From: Bifidobacterium catenulatum PV20-2
GTDB taxonomy: Bacteria > Actinomycetota > Actinomycetes > Actinomycetales > Bifidobacteriaceae
Direction of reading: 5' to 3'
Assembly (NCBI RefSeq): GCF_000800455.1
Contig: NZ_CP007456.1
Coordinates: 744,001-808,000 of the forward strand
DNA: 64,000 nt
The notes below the pieces were generated by a model. That model was not told where the DNA came from. It was given only the letters and a program-made list of their open reading frames with translations, and made no database searches. The position numbers were made by a program, and so were the translations under genes. Shown here piece after piece: positions 55,175 through 64,000 of the stretch (within the stretch, counting starts at the first letter, position 1; every line of letters starts with the position of its first letter).

Positions 55175-55221
55175 AAGTGAGTGGCGGGCCGTGGATACTC
55201 GCGGCAACAGACGGGAGAGCA

Positions 55222-56592
55222 ATGACCGAACGTAAGCAGGGACTCTGGGCGAAAATACGATATATCGCCGCTTCCGATCGCATATCGGGTTTGATTATGC
55301 TCGGTTTTGCACTCGCCGGTCTGCTGCTTGCGAACCTGCCATTCACGGCACATGCGTTTGAAGAGCTGGAGAGCTTCCGCATCGCCATTCCCCACACCAA
55401 TATCGACATGGGATTGGGCCACTGGGTGCAAGACGGCCTTCTGACGGTGTTCTTCCTGACCGTTGGACTGGAATTGAAACAGGAACTTACTACCGGCTCA
55501 CTGGCGAATCCCAAGGCGGCTGCGGTGCCGATGCTGTGCGCGGTCGGTGGCATGATGGCCCCGCCGGTGTTATTCTTGTTGACGCTGTTCCTGTTCTCCG
55601 GTTTCGGTTCCGATCCGCTGGTCATCGCTTCCGGAACGAATTTCACATTTGGTGAGATGTCCCATGGTTGGGCGGTTCCTACAGCCACGGATATCGCGTT
55701 CTCGCTGGCCGTGCTTGCCTTGTTCGCCAAGGCGTTGCCAGGCTCCATTCGCGCATTCCTGATGACATTGGCTACGGTGGACGATCTGCTTGCCATCATT
55801 CTGATCGCAGTGTTCTTCTCCTCGGTGAACGCATGGTACTGGTTCGTCGGCATCGCCGTGTGCGCGATCTTGTGGTATTTCCTCGTGCGTATGCGCAAAG
55901 TGCCATGGTTTGCCGTGGCCATCGTCGGTATTCTGGCTTGGGTGATGATGTTCGAAGCCGGTGTGCATCCTACCTTGGCTGGCGTGCTGGTAGGTCTGCT
56001 TACTCCCGCGCATGAATGCTACGGCGAAAAGACTCCACGCGCCGAACGCTATGCGGACAAGCTGCAACCGTTCTCAGCGCTGCTGGCCTTGCCGGTTTTC
56101 GCATTGTTCGCTACTGGCGTGCATTTTGAGTCGTTGACTTTGGCGCTGTTCGTTTCGCCGGTCGTTGTTGCCGTCATGGTGGCGTTGGTGATTGGCAAAC
56201 CTTTGGGTATCATGGTCACGGCCTGGCTTTCCACGCATGTGGCTGGATTGAAGATGGCCAAGGGGCTGCGCGTGCGCGACATGTTCCCCGCAGCCTGTGC
56301 GTGCGGCATTGGCTTCACCGTGTCGTTCCTGATTTCCTCGCTCGCATATAAGGATGCCGAATTATCTGCGGAGGCACGCTTTGGCGTGCTTGTTGGCTCC
56401 ATGGTCGCGGCGGTGATTTCTGGTATTCTGTTGAGCCGTCAATCGAAGAAGTTCGAACTGGCCGCTGCCGCATCGTCGAAACATAAGCATCATACTGCCG
56501 ACGAGGACGCTGCCGGGGAAGTGGAATCCGTACTTGAAGACGGCACCGTTGTGGTCAGCCAGATGATCAACACACATCCAAAGGTCAAATAA
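55222..56592 (+). CDS. nhaA: Na+/H+ antiporter NhaA
   Basis: A 456-residue antiporter from MTERKQGL, with CGGGAGAG before the ATG. Around 11-12 membrane helices are visible. NhaA landmarks: VGLELKQEL, PTATDIAFSLAVLALF with the ion-binding Asp pair region and ATVDDLLAIILIAVFF (two functional Asp residues). The C-terminus is extended by ~45 hydrophilic residues (KHKHHTADEDAAGEVES). Expels Na+ in exchange for protons, relevant to gut salt and pH. Confidence 0.96.
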   Translation: MTERKQGLWAKIRYIAASDRISGLIMLGFALAGLLLANLPFTAHAFEELESFRIAIPHTNIDMGLGHWVQDGLLTVFFLTVGLELKQELTTGSLANPKAAAVPMLCAVGGMMAPPVLFLLTLFLFSGFGSDPLVIASGTNFTFGEMSHGWAVPTATDIAFSLAVLALFAKALPGSIRAFLMTLATVDDLLAIILIAVFFSSVNAWYWFVGIAVCAILWYFLVRMRKVPWFAVAIVGILAWVMMFEAGVHPTLAGVLVGLLTPAHECYGEKTPRAERYADKLQPFSALLALPVFALFATGVHFESLTLALFVSPVVVAVMVALVIGKPLGIMVTAWLSTHVAGLKMAKGLRVRDMFPAACACGIGFTVSFLISSLAYKDAELSAEARFGVLVGSMVAAVISGILLSRQSKKFELAAAASSKHKHHTADEDAAGEVESVLEDGTVVVSQMINTHPKVK

Positions 56593-56632
56593 CGACGTTC
56601 CGGCGTATGGCATTCCGCGCCATATGCCAGAC

Positions 56633-56681
56633 ACAACAAAGCCGACGCTTATCACATATCGGTGAGCGTCGGCTTTGTTGT
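56633..56681. terminator. Bidirectional terminator, nhaA / O-methyltransferase
   Basis: A perfect 17-bp stem (56633-56649/56665-56681) with A-rich and T-rich flanks on the two arms, between convergent genes. Confidence 0.9.
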
Positions 56682-56715
56682 ATGAGGAAACGATAGGCCG
56701 CTGGGAACGGCCACA

Positions 56716-57387
56716 CTAGCGCTTGACTGCTACGAGCAGACCCGTACCGGTCGGAGTGAGCGCGGTGATGAAACGTTCATCGGATTCCACGGTTTCCAGC
56801 AGGGTACGCATGGCAATGGATTTAGCGTCGCGGTTGGCGGGATTCAATACGCCACCTGCGGAAGTCGCAGCGTCGAAAGCGAGCACATCCGTGAATACGA
56901 TCACACCATGCTTCTTCAGCAGGCGGGGAGCCTGCTCAAAAGAGGCAGCATAATTTTCGGAATCGCCGGCAACAACGATCAAATCGTATGTTTCGGCGTT
57001 CAAACGCGGCAGAAACACGTTGACAGGAGCATTCACTGCGCGAAGCGTGGTCTGCGTTTCGTCGGAAAGATGATTGAACAACGTGCGAATCAGCGCAATG
57101 CCTTGGGAAGAGGAATCGACCGCGGTAAGCTGCCCCCTGTTATCCAAACCATTGACAAGCTGCAATGTTTCCACTACGGAACCGGTGCCGACGGCAATCA
57201 CTGACGACGCATTCACCATATGCACCAGCATGCGCAACAACTCCGCCTGTGCTGCGGAACCCTGCGGAATGCCCGCTTCTTCGGCGTGGGTACGAATGGC
57301 GTTCAGGTTGGTTGACTGGCGTGAGAACGCATGATCTTCAACGTATTCCCAAGACTTGGCGAGATTGGTGTACGACGTTCTATCCAT
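56716..57387 (-). CDS. SAM-dependent O-methyltransferase
   Basis: A 223-residue Rossmann-type methyltransferase of the catechol/caffeoyl-CoA O-methyltransferase family. SAM-binding strand VIAVGTGSVVETLQL (GTG in place of GTFTG), acidic residue after beta-2 (LTAVDSS), and YDLIVVAGDSENY (DGD-type motif altered to AGD). The start lies 4 nt after the sdhB stop, so it is probably in the sdhAB operon. The altered motif leaves the substrate open. Confidence 0.85.
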   Translation of the reverse strand: MDRTSYTNLAKSWEYVEDHAFSRQSTNLNAIRTHAEEAGIPQGSAAQAELLRMLVHMVNASSVIAVGTGSVVETLQLVNGLDNRGQLTAVDSSSQGIALIRTLFNHLSDETQTTLRAVNAPVNVFLPRLNAETYDLIVVAGDSENYAASFEQAPRLLKKHGVIVFTDVLAFDAATSAGGVLNPANRDAKSIAMRTLLETVESDERFITALTPTGTGLLVAVKR

Positions 57388-57391
57388 GGGT

Positions 57392-58330
57392 TCAGCGTTC
57401 CTTGACTTGGGCGATTAGTTGCCAGATTTCCTCGCCTACGTCGATGCCACGTGGGCATTCGCGGGTGCAGGCGCGAACCGACTGACATGCTGCGATACCG
57501 TCCGCGGAATCAATGGCATCCATACGAGCATTCGTCTGACCATCTCGCGAATCATTGATGAAACGAGACGCGGTGATCAACGCCGCTGGACCGATGAACG
57601 CCTCGCCTCCGGCGTACACTGGGCAGCTTCCTTCGCAAGTGCCACAGGCAATGCAATTGGTGAGCAGCTCATATTTGGCAAGCTGCTGAGGATTCTGCAG
57701 ATATTCAAAAGCGTTGATTTTGCCGTCTTTGGTGGTGGCTAATTCGTTATTGGCCTGCAAATACGGCTTAAGCTTCCTGATCTGATCGAGCATCTGATCG
57801 ATATCGGCAACCAGGTCACGCTGTACGGGGAAACCCGGCAGGGGAGCGAGCTCGATCACGCCAAGATCGCCTGAAGAAACGGAAACGGCGTCATCTGCAA
57901 GCGACGCATCTGCGTCTCCGGTATGGCGGAATCCCTCATCGTCCACTAATACGGTATTCGGCTGCTTGGCCCAATCCCTGACGGAAGCGGTACATAATAG
58001 CGTCGGCGTGCCATTGATGGACACCGCGTCGGAGCCGCACATGCCATGACCGCAGGAATAGCGGAATGCCAAAGTCGGATCGACGGTTCGCTTGATCTTC
58101 AACAGGCAATCAAGCACCGTGTCTTCCGGACGCACATGCAACGTGTAATCCTGCACCCACTGCTTGCCGCGGGGACGGCGACGCGCCGACGCGCCGGAAT
58201 CTCCGAACGGAGAGCTTTTCCGGGCGAACGGGGAGCCCCCGCGTTCGCGGTCGCGGGCACGTTCGGGGCGCGGGGTGAACCTATTGACCCGCAACGTCAC
58301 CGTGTTCATGCCGTTTTCCATACCGCTCAT
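57392..58330 (-). CDS. sdhB: Succinate dehydrogenase/fumarate reductase iron-sulfur subunit
   Basis: A 312-residue protein with GGAAAGGCGAG before the ATG. 2Fe-2S cluster residues in FRYSCGHGMCGSDA and the later TLLC; 4Fe-4S/3Fe-4S motifs CIACGTCEGSCP and CQSVRACTRECP. An Arg/Pro-rich insert near residues 20-55 (RPERARDRERGG...RRRPRG) is unusual. Works with SdhA; no sdhC/sdhD anchor gene is adjacent, which is unusual for a membrane complex. Confidence 0.93.
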   Translation of the reverse strand: MSGMENGMNTVTLRVNRFTPRPERARDRERGGSPFARKSSPFGDSGASARRRPRGKQWVQDYTLHVRPEDTVLDCLLKIKRTVDPTLAFRYSCGHGMCGSDAVSINGTPTLLCTASVRDWAKQPNTVLVDDEGFRHTGDADASLADDAVSVSSGDLGVIELAPLPGFPVQRDLVADIDQMLDQIRKLKPYLQANNELATTKDGKINAFEYLQNPQQLAKYELLTNCIACGTCEGSCPVYAGGEAFIGPAALITASRFINDSRDGQTNARMDAIDSADGIAACQSVRACTRECPRGIDVGEEIWQLIAQVKER

Positions 58331-58389
58331 CTACTCGCCTTTCCAATAAAAACCGACAACAAGTTTGCCATACACCGTGCCCAGAGGGA

Positions 58390-60252
58390 TCAGTACTCAC
58401 GGGCTTTTGGCGGCATGTTCACAATATGTACCGGCTGCCAGGAGATCTGTCCGGAAGCATCCACCATGGAATGGGCGAGGAACTGCTCATCATCACGTTC
58501 CGGGAAGTCAAGACGTTTCAATGATCCGCGGGACTCATGGCGAGCGTCGGACGCCGCAAGCACGGCCGAACCAAGCTCAAGCAGATGTCGCACCTCCCAA
58601 ATGGCGGTGATCTCCTGATTGAACGTGGCGGAATCGGAATGCGCATGCAAAACCTGGGCGCGGGCTTCCAGATCGCTACGCAATATGGCCTGCGCCTGCT
58701 CGATGCTGTTCGCGTCGCAGCGCACGGCGACCGCTTTTTCCATAACGGATCCTAAGTCGGCCATAAGCTGATACGGATTATCCGAAGCGTGCTCGTCGTC
58801 TTCGGGAAGCTGCGTCAGAAGATCCTTCAATTCAGAGGAACGTGCATCGGCGGCCTGCCGCACGTCGTCTGTTCCATCTTCGGCCTCTTCAACGGCTTCG
58901 GCCATCGGATCATTCACCGGAGCGGCGGCGATGCGTTCCGCAAGCGCCTTGCCGGAACGAGTGCCGAACAGGCAGGCATCCAGCAGGGAGTTGCCGCCAA
59001 GACGGTTCGCGCCGTGCACGGATACACACGAGCATTCGCCGGCTGCGAACAGGCCGTCAACGATGGCGCGTTCGCCGTCAGTCCAACGATATACCTCGCC
59101 GTTGGTGGTGATCGGAATGCCGCCCATGGTGTAGTGTGCGGTCGGTTTGACCGGCACATAATCCTTGGTCGGATCAAGATCGGCGTACTTTTCGATGGTT
59201 TCCACCACCTGAGGCAGCACTTCATGCATATGGTCGGCATCAATGCCGGTCATATCGAGCCACACGCAATCCTTCGGGCCATCTGGATCCTTCGGATCCG
59301 CCACGCCACGTCCGGCGTCGATTTCAGCGGTGATGGAGCGGCTGACCACGTCTCGCGCAGCCAGATCGGCGTGCCCGGGAGCGTACTTTTCCATGAAGGC
59401 CTCGCCATCGGCATTACGGAGCACGCCACCTTCCGCGCGGGCCGCTTCCGACAGCAGAATGCCGGTATGCGCCAAGCCGGTCGGGTGGAATTGTACGAAT
59501 TCGCTGTCTTCCAGCTGCAGTCCGGCATGCAGTGTGAGAGCCATGCCGTCGCCGGTCAGATCCCACGAATTGGATGTGGTGTGGAACAGGCGGCCTGCGC
59601 CTCCGGTGGCCAGAAGCACGTTGCGCGCATGAATGGCGTGCACTTGACCCTTATGGGTGTCGAATGCCACTACGCCTTCGGCTTTGGTGCCATCTTCGCT
59701 GATCACCAGATCGGTTACATACCATTCTTCCGCGAATTCGACGCCTTCCGCCACGCACTGTTGCCACAGCGAGAAGAGGATCTGATGGCCGATGCGGTCT
59801 GCGGCGTATGCGGCTCGGCGAACCGGTTCCTTGCCGAAATCCTTGGTGTGCCCGCCGAAACGACGCTGTGCGATGTGCCCGTCTTCGGTGCGGGAAAACG
59901 CCACGCCGGCATGTTCCAGCTCGATTACCGTTGCCGGAGCCTCTTGCGCGAACAGTTCGGCCGCATCCTGATCGACCAGCCAATCGCCGCCTTTGACGGT
60001 GTCGTAGTAGTGCCAATGCCAATCGTCATGTTCGACATTGCCGAGGCTGGCCGCGATGCCGCCTTCTGCGGAACCGGTGTGCGAGCGCAACGGCTGGAGC
60101 TTGGAAATCACCAGAATATTCGGTTCGATGCCGGCTTCCTTCAGCTCTTGCATCTGCTCGCTTCGCAACATTCCTAACGCTGCGGAAAGACCTGCCGCTC
60201 CTGCGCCGACGATTACTGCATCATACATATCTTCAACATGCTTCGGACTCAT
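58390..60252 (-). CDS. sdhA: Succinate dehydrogenase/fumarate reductase flavoprotein subunit
   Basis: About 620 residues, with the FAD-binding start [18 protein letters not shown], the His-FAD attachment segment [17 protein letters not shown], catalytic HPTGL and RAEGGVLRN, and [17 protein letters not shown] near the end of the FAD domain. Start is ambiguous between MSPKHVED (60252) and MYDAVIVG (60228). Catalyses succinate/fumarate interconversion; in a fermenting organism fumarate reduction is the more likely direction (inference). sdhB follows after 59 nt. Confidence 0.94.
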   Translation of the reverse strand: MSPKHVEDMYDAVIVGAGAAGLSAALGMLRSEQMQELKEAGIEPNILVISKLQPLRSHTGSAEGGIAASLGNVEHDDWHWHYYDTVKGGDWLVDQDAAELFAQEAPATVIELEHAGVAFSRTEDGHIAQRRFGGHTKDFGKEPVRRAAYAADRIGHQILFSLWQQCVAEGVEFAEEWYVTDLVISEDGTKAEGVVAFDTHKGQVHAIHARNVLLATGGAGRLFHTTSNSWDLTGDGMALTLHAGLQLEDSEFVQFHPTGLAHTGILLSEAARAEGGVLRNADGEAFMEKYAPGHADLAARDVVSRSITAEIDAGRGVADPKDPDGPKDCVWLDMTGIDADHMHEVLPQVVETIEKYADLDPTKDYVPVKPTAHYTMGGIPITTNGEVYRWTDGERAIVDGLFAAGECSCVSVHGANRLGGNSLLDACLFGTRSGKALAERIAAAPVNDPMAEAVEEAEDGTDDVRQAADARSSELKDLLTQLPEDDEHASDNPYQLMADLGSVMEKAVAVRCDANSIEQAQAILRSDLEARAQVLHAHSDSATFNQEITAIWEVRHLLELGSAVLAASDARHESRGSLKRLDFPERDDEQFLAHSMVDASGQISWQPVHIVNMPPKAREY

Positions 60253-60376
60253 ACCAACGATTTTCGCACAAGGTGTGACCTCGCTGAGGTTCATTGAATG
60301 GCGGGTATGTTGTCATATGAGTGTTTTCGCATGTTCTTGCGTGTTTGTTTGTCGATGGCTGTGACGATTGGCGGTG

Positions 60377-61744
60377 TCAGTTGCGTTGTTGCGCGGTGTC
60401 TGCGTTGACGATGGTGATGTTACCGTGTTGCGTGTTGATGAGTCCGTTGAGTTCCAGTACACCGAGTTCCAATACGATTCGTGAGATCGGATATTCTTCG
60501 GGATTGGTCTCTGCCAGTATGGCGAGCAGTCCGTCAGTGGAGACATGGCCATATTTCGCGTCGCATTGTCGTATGGCTTTCAATATGGTTCTGGTGGTGT
60601 CGTCTGATTCCGGCAGGACGTCGTCGGCTGGTTCTTCCGTCTGTTCGTCGTCTATGACGACTGGTTGCGGGCGGTGCGAGGCATGGCAGAATTCATCGAT
60701 GTCGGTCAGTGAGCAGATGATGTTTGCTCGTCCTTCTTGAATGAGCCGGTTGCAGCCCGTGTTGTGTGGCATGGTCACGTCTCCTGGCACCGCGAATACG
60801 CGGCGGTTGAGTTCGTCGGCCCATCCCGCGGTGTTGAGCGCACCTGAACGTGCGCGCGCCTGGGCGACGATGAGGCTGGACGACAAGGCCGCTATCAGAC
60901 GGTTTCTAATGAGGAATCGTCTGGCTTCCGGAGCGGTTCCTGGGCACAGTTCCGAGATCAGTGCGCCGGAGTGGCTGATGATGGTTTCAAAAAGGCGTCC
61001 GTTGCTTTTCGGCCCGATATGGTTGAGTCCTCCGGCAAATACCGCGACGGTGCGGCCCGCGAGGGGAGCCCCGATTTCGTCCATGGCTTGGATGGCACCC
61101 CAGTGGGCTGCCGCATCGGTGCCCAAGGCGCCCCCGGATACTATGAGGTGCCCGGCACGGGCTGCCTGTTTGGCAAGCTCGTGTGCACTTTGCCTTCCGT
61201 ATTCGCTCACTCCGCGTGACCCGACGATGCCGATCGGTTCCGGACATGATACCAATGCTTGCGGGTTGCCTTGCCCCCAGAGACATAATGGGGCGGCCCA
61301 GTCCGTATACATGGTGAGGTCGGCGAGCTGCGAAGGCCAGCAGGGATGGTGTGGTGCGACGATCCACTGTGTGCCTCCTACTGTGAACCAGTCCTTGAGC
61401 TCATCGGGATCGGTGCTGGGCAGTGTGGTCAAACGATGCTGCCAGGAGACCATTGCACCATGGAATGAGGCCATGCCTCGGGAGTTGATGCTGCGTCCCC
61501 AACGCGTGATGCCGTTGATGAATGCCGCATCCAGGGTTTTGCAAGCGGCTGTGGTCACGTTTTCATGATTGCCTGGACCGCTGTCGGCGAGTAGTTGCAA
61601 GGTGTGCGTGGCTGATCCGATGCCTTTGATCAGCGCGTACATCATCGCGTCGGCGCTGTCCAGACAGTAGGTGAGCACCGCACGTGCCAGGGTCTCGTCG
61701 TCAATGGCGGTTGTGTTGCCGTTCGTATTTGTATTTTCATTCAT
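60377..61744 (-). CDS. dprA: DNA-processing protein DprA (Smf family)
   Basis: A 455-residue protein from MNENTNTNGN, which protects incoming single-stranded DNA and loads RecA during transformation. The Rossmann-like core has IGIVGSRGVSEYGRQSAHELA, LIVSGGALGTDAAAHWGAI and EARRFLIRNRLIAALSSSLIVAQARARSGALNTAG; the C-terminal winged helix is present. The ATG overlaps the comM stop by 4 nt. Natural competence is not established for this genus, but dprA is common. Confidence 0.93.
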   Translation of the reverse strand: MNENTNTNGNTTAIDDETLARAVLTYCLDSADAMMYALIKGIGSATHTLQLLADSGPGNHENVTTAACKTLDAAFINGITRWGRSINSRGMASFHGAMVSWQHRLTTLPSTDPDELKDWFTVGGTQWIVAPHHPCWPSQLADLTMYTDWAAPLCLWGQGNPQALVSCPEPIGIVGSRGVSEYGRQSAHELAKQAARAGHLIVSGGALGTDAAAHWGAIQAMDEIGAPLAGRTVAVFAGGLNHIGPKSNGRLFETIISHSGALISELCPGTAPEARRFLIRNRLIAALSSSLIVAQARARSGALNTAGWADELNRRVFAVPGDVTMPHNTGCNRLIQEGRANIICSLTDIDEFCHASHRPQPVVIDDEQTEEPADDVLPESDDTTRTILKAIRQCDAKYGHVSTDGLLAILAETNPEEYPISRIVLELGVLELNGLINTQHGNITIVNADTAQQRN

Positions 61745-63270
61745 GTCAACTTCGTTCTCATGGAGATTCCCTGCATCATCTCTTCCTGCCCCGGAGAGGT
61801 TTTGCCTGATAGGTCGGCCAGAGTCCATGCGAGCCGCATGGCACGGTCCGCCCCTCTGAGGCTGAGCCGCTCACTGGCCAACGCATGGTTCACCAGTTCG
61901 ATGGCTTTCGTGGACGTGTTGGCGCGAAGCCATGTTCCGGTGGCCTGCGCATTGCAGACCCACCCGAATTCACGAAAACGCTCCTGCGCGGTTTGCCTTG
62001 CTACGATGACCCTCAGGCGAATGGCATGGCTGGATTCGCCGGAAGGTGTCATTCCCGGATTGATTCGTTCCACGGGAGGCACTTCGATTTGAATGTCGAT
62101 GCGGTCGAGGATCGGCCCGGACAGTCGGCTGAAGTATTTGATACGGTCTTTTTCCTTGCAGGTGCAGCGTTCGCCGTTGCCGTAGGCGTAACCGCAGGGG
62201 CAGGGATTGGCCGCCATGATCAGTTGGAATCTCGCTGGATAGTAGGTGGTGCCTTTCGCACGCGATATTGCCACGTACCCGGATTCCAAGGGTTCGCGCA
62301 ATGTTTGTAGGGTGCGTGCCGAGAATTCGGGCGCCTCGTCCATGAACAGAATGCCCCGGTGCGCCCGTGTGATCGCGCCTGGCTGCGCCAACCCTGCGCC
62401 ACCGCCGACCAGGGACGCGGTGGATGCGGTATGGTGCGGCGCTTCGAATGGTGGAATGTCGCTGATGCCATAGCTGGGCAATGTGCCGCATAGGGAGCGG
62501 ATTGATGCGACTTCCAGCTGTTCCGATTCGCTTAACGGGCTCATAATGCCGGGAATGCGCGAAGCAAGCATGGTTTTTCCGGTACCGGGAGGGCCGGTCA
62601 TCATCAGATGGTGTCCACCTGCGGCCGCCACCTCCAACGCCCATTTGGCCGTTTCCTGCCCCATGACCTCATTCATGTCTCCCGGGGAAGGGTATATCGA
62701 CATGGCGGCGTCGTTGGGGTTCACGTCCCTGATCCGGTCGGGAATCTCGTACTTCGCGGTGCCTCCCATCAGTTCGATCAATTCGCCCACGTGGCGTACG
62801 CCGATGGCGTTGACGTCGGGCACGAGGGCGGCTTCGTCCAGATTGGCATGCGGCACGATCACTTTGCAGACGCCCTGATCGCGTGCGTGCAGCAGAATCG
62901 GCAGTAGTCCGTTGATGGGAAGCACCGTGCCGTCGAGATTCACTTCCCCGAGCACGACAGTGTCTTTCAGGCAATCGTGGGGTATCGTTCCGGATGCGCT
63001 GAACACGCTCGCTGCTATCGCCAGATCATGAGAGGAACCGCGTTTGGGCATGGATGCCGGCGAAAGATTGACCGTGACCCGTGTCTCTGGCCATTTTGCG
63101 CCGCTGGCTTGGCATGCGGATTTGACACGTTCCCTCGCTTCGGAAAGCGAGGTGTCGGGAAGTCCGATGATGGAGAAGTAAGGAAGTCCGGGGGAGACGA
63201 ACGCCTGGATTTGGATGATGAAGGCTTTCAATCCGATTAGTCCCACGGAAAGTGCGCTGCCGATGGCCAT
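61741..63270 (-). CDS. comM: Mg-chelatase-related AAA+ protein (ComM/YifB)
   Basis: A 509-residue protein: N-terminal ChlI/Lon-like domain (PDTSLSEARERVKSA, PKRGSSHDLAIA), AAA+ core with Walker A GPPGTGKTMLA (about 218), Walker B GILFMDEAPEF, a Cys-rich zinc element (NPCPCGYAYGNGERCTC), and the C-terminal ChlI domain (SERLSLRGADRAMRLAWTLADL). ComM is a branch-migration helicase in transformation. Starts overlapping the yraN stop by 1 nt, ends overlapping dprA. Confidence 0.95.
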   Translation of the reverse strand: MAIGSALSVGLIGLKAFIIQIQAFVSPGLPYFSIIGLPDTSLSEARERVKSACQASGAKWPETRVTVNLSPASMPKRGSSHDLAIAASVFSASGTIPHDCLKDTVVLGEVNLDGTVLPINGLLPILLHARDQGVCKVIVPHANLDEAALVPDVNAIGVRHVGELIELMGGTAKYEIPDRIRDVNPNDAAMSIYPSPGDMNEVMGQETAKWALEVAAAGGHHLMMTGPPGTGKTMLASRIPGIMSPLSESEQLEVASIRSLCGTLPSYGISDIPPFEAPHHTASTASLVGGGAGLAQPGAITRAHRGILFMDEAPEFSARTLQTLREPLESGYVAISRAKGTTYYPARFQLIMAANPCPCGYAYGNGERCTCKEKDRIKYFSRLSGPILDRIDIQIEVPPVERINPGMTPSGESSHAIRLRVIVARQTAQERFREFGWVCNAQATGTWLRANTSTKAIELVNHALASERLSLRGADRAMRLAWTLADLSGKTSPGQEEMMQGISMRTKLT

Positions 63271-63722
63271 CAGAACGCTCCTTCAATATGGTGCACAAGC
63301 GGCTTGCCGTCACGTACGATGACGGTGATGACGTCGAAGCGTACGCCGTTGTGTGGTGTGCGATGGTCGCTGTCCGACAGCCACTGCACGGCCGCGTGGC
63401 GCAGGTTGATCTGCTTGGATGACGTCACGGCTTCCTGCGGAGTGCCATAGCGGAGCGTCCGCCTGGTTTTGACTTCGACGAAGACGATGATTCCCGCATC
63501 GTCGCGTGAGACGATGTCGAGTTCGCCATACCGGCAGTGCCAATTGCGGTCGAGCGTCTGCCAGCCCTGGCTTTCCAGCCATGCGGCCGCATACTGTTCG
63601 CCAAGTTCGCCGAGCTGCCGTGCGCACAGAGTGCCATCATGCAATCGCTGTGCGATGGAATCAAGAAGCTGTTCCGAACGCTGCGTTGCGATCGGAACGT
63701 CATATGTTGTGTTGCCGTTCAT
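63270..63722 (-). CDS. UPF0102 (YraN) family protein
   Basis: A 150-residue endonuclease-fold protein. The conserved core [37 protein letters not shown]...[10 protein letters not shown] holds the restriction-endonuclease-like D...ExK residues (DIV, EVK). Function is not established. Co-transcribed with comM and dprA; the upstream gap carries DnaA boxes. Confidence 0.92.
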   Translation of the reverse strand: MNGNTTYDVPIATQRSEQLLDSIAQRLHDGTLCARQLGELGEQYAAAWLESQGWQTLDRNWHCRYGELDIVSRDDAGIIVFVEVKTRRTLRYGTPQEAVTSSKQINLRHAAVQWLSDSDHRTPHNGVRFDVITVIVRDGKPLVHHIEGAF

Positions 63723-63772
63723 GGTTCAAGTCCAGCAGAAAGAATCGGTGTGAAGCAAGCGTGAACGGCGAA

Positions 63773-63781
63773 TGTGGATAA
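63773..63781 (-). promoter_or_regulatory. DnaA-box nonamer
   Basis: TGTGGATAA, the reverse complement of the consensus TTATCCACA. Confidence 0.6.
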
Positions 63782-63785
63782 AGGA

Positions 63786-63880
63786 TGCGGTTTCGGGCGT
63801 GTTTGGGATAGTCGGTGGATAACTTGCCGTTATCCACATTGCTCCACGGGACCAATGGCTGTGGAACGCCCGAAACCGTA
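63786..63880. other. Nested inverted repeats upstream of yraN
   Basis: Outer stem 63786-63800/63866-63880 (12 bp perfect, extended to 15 with one wobble) encloses an inner 9-bp stem (63815-63823/63829-63837, GTGGATAAC-N5-GTTATCCAC) that carries the DnaA boxes at 63814 and 63830. Confidence 0.6.
63830..63838 (+). promoter_or_regulatory. DnaA-box nonamer
   Basis: TTATCCACA, perfect consensus; GGTGGATAA at 63814-63822 is a one-mismatch box in the opposite direction. Confidence 0.6.
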
Positions 63881-63894
63881 TATGATCGGAATGC

Positions 63895-64000
63895 TCAGTG
63901 ACGGACCAGCTGCGTCAGCTCGTCAAGATTCAGTTCAAAGCTCACGCCACGTTCATCATGATGCGGCTGATACTGCGTGTTTTCCATGGCATGACGCACG
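63895..64000 (-). CDS. C-terminal end of an unidentified protein
   Basis: The window edge cuts this gene. The last ~34 codons, ending LDELTQLVRH and TGA (63897-63895), are visible. They are too short to assign. The acidic, His-rich stretch QPHHDERGVSFELNLDE is soluble in character. Confidence 0.45.
   Translation of the reverse strand, partial: VRHAMENTQYQPHHDERGVSFELNLDELTQLVRH

Noticed and set aside
58789-60177. 462-codon plus-strand frame opposite sdhA
   Set aside because: Antisense shadow of the flavoprotein gene.
63773-63838. Chromosomal origin (oriC)
   Set aside because: Only three DnaA boxes, no AT-rich unwinding region, and no dnaA, dnaN or rpmH nearby.

Overview
The window is consistent with a Bifidobacterium chromosome; I did not settle the species. 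Support comes from the moderately high GC, an actinobacterial DUF3027 gene next to a cold-shock gene, groEL alone (no groES) behind two CIRCE operators, the clpP1-clpP2-clpX block, the E. coli-type purB, a gluABCD-type amino-acid transporter, sdhA/sdhB without membrane-anchor genes, and an actinobacterial-type LexA box. Both window edges cut genes.

Layout. 1-9.8 kb (minus strand): start of a membrane protein, purB, then a tightly coupled block read from right to left: ung, moxR, DUF58, a small membrane protein, two VWA membrane proteins and another membrane protein. After a 156-nt gap come a small WXG protein and a WXG-like protein fused to an alpha/beta hydrolase. 9.9-18.2 kb (mostly plus): LytR_C protein, groEL, a divergent WXG100 gene, a TPM-domain protein with a two-component system, a cold-shock protein and DUF3027. 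18.3-22 kb: a two-domain universal stress protein and clpC.

22-27.1 kb is the most unusual part. It is an accessory segment (AraC regulator, SGNH esterase, GPH sugar transporter, remnant of an FAH-family gene) lying between the complete clpC and a second, truncated copy of the clpC 3' end. The two copies form 277-bp direct repeats, and the two ClpC C-terminal tails differ. This looks like an insertion by recombination inside clpC that rebuilt the gene with a new tail.

27.2-33.3 kb: cytosine/purine-type salvage (two CodA-like deaminases, a PucR-type regulator, a CodB-like permease). 33.5-38.3 kb: DUF349 protein, hisS, aspS. 38.5-44.7 kb: two amino-acid ABC transporters, one with a fused binding protein-permease and one of gluABCD type. 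44.9-51.6 kb: PPK2 kinase, a DEAD/DEAH helicase and rarA (divergent around a perfect LexA box), and an MFS exporter. 51.7-54.5 kb: clpP1, clpP2, clpX. 54.6-56.6 kb: two identical tRNA-Arg(ACG) genes and nhaA. 56.7-64 kb (minus): O-methyltransferase, sdhB, sdhA, dprA, comM, yraN and the end of an unidentified gene, with a cluster of DnaA boxes in a structured intergenic region upstream of yraN.

Proteostasis is strongly represented: GroEL, ClpC, ClpP1P2 and ClpX are all here, so the clpC rearrangement touches a core stress function.
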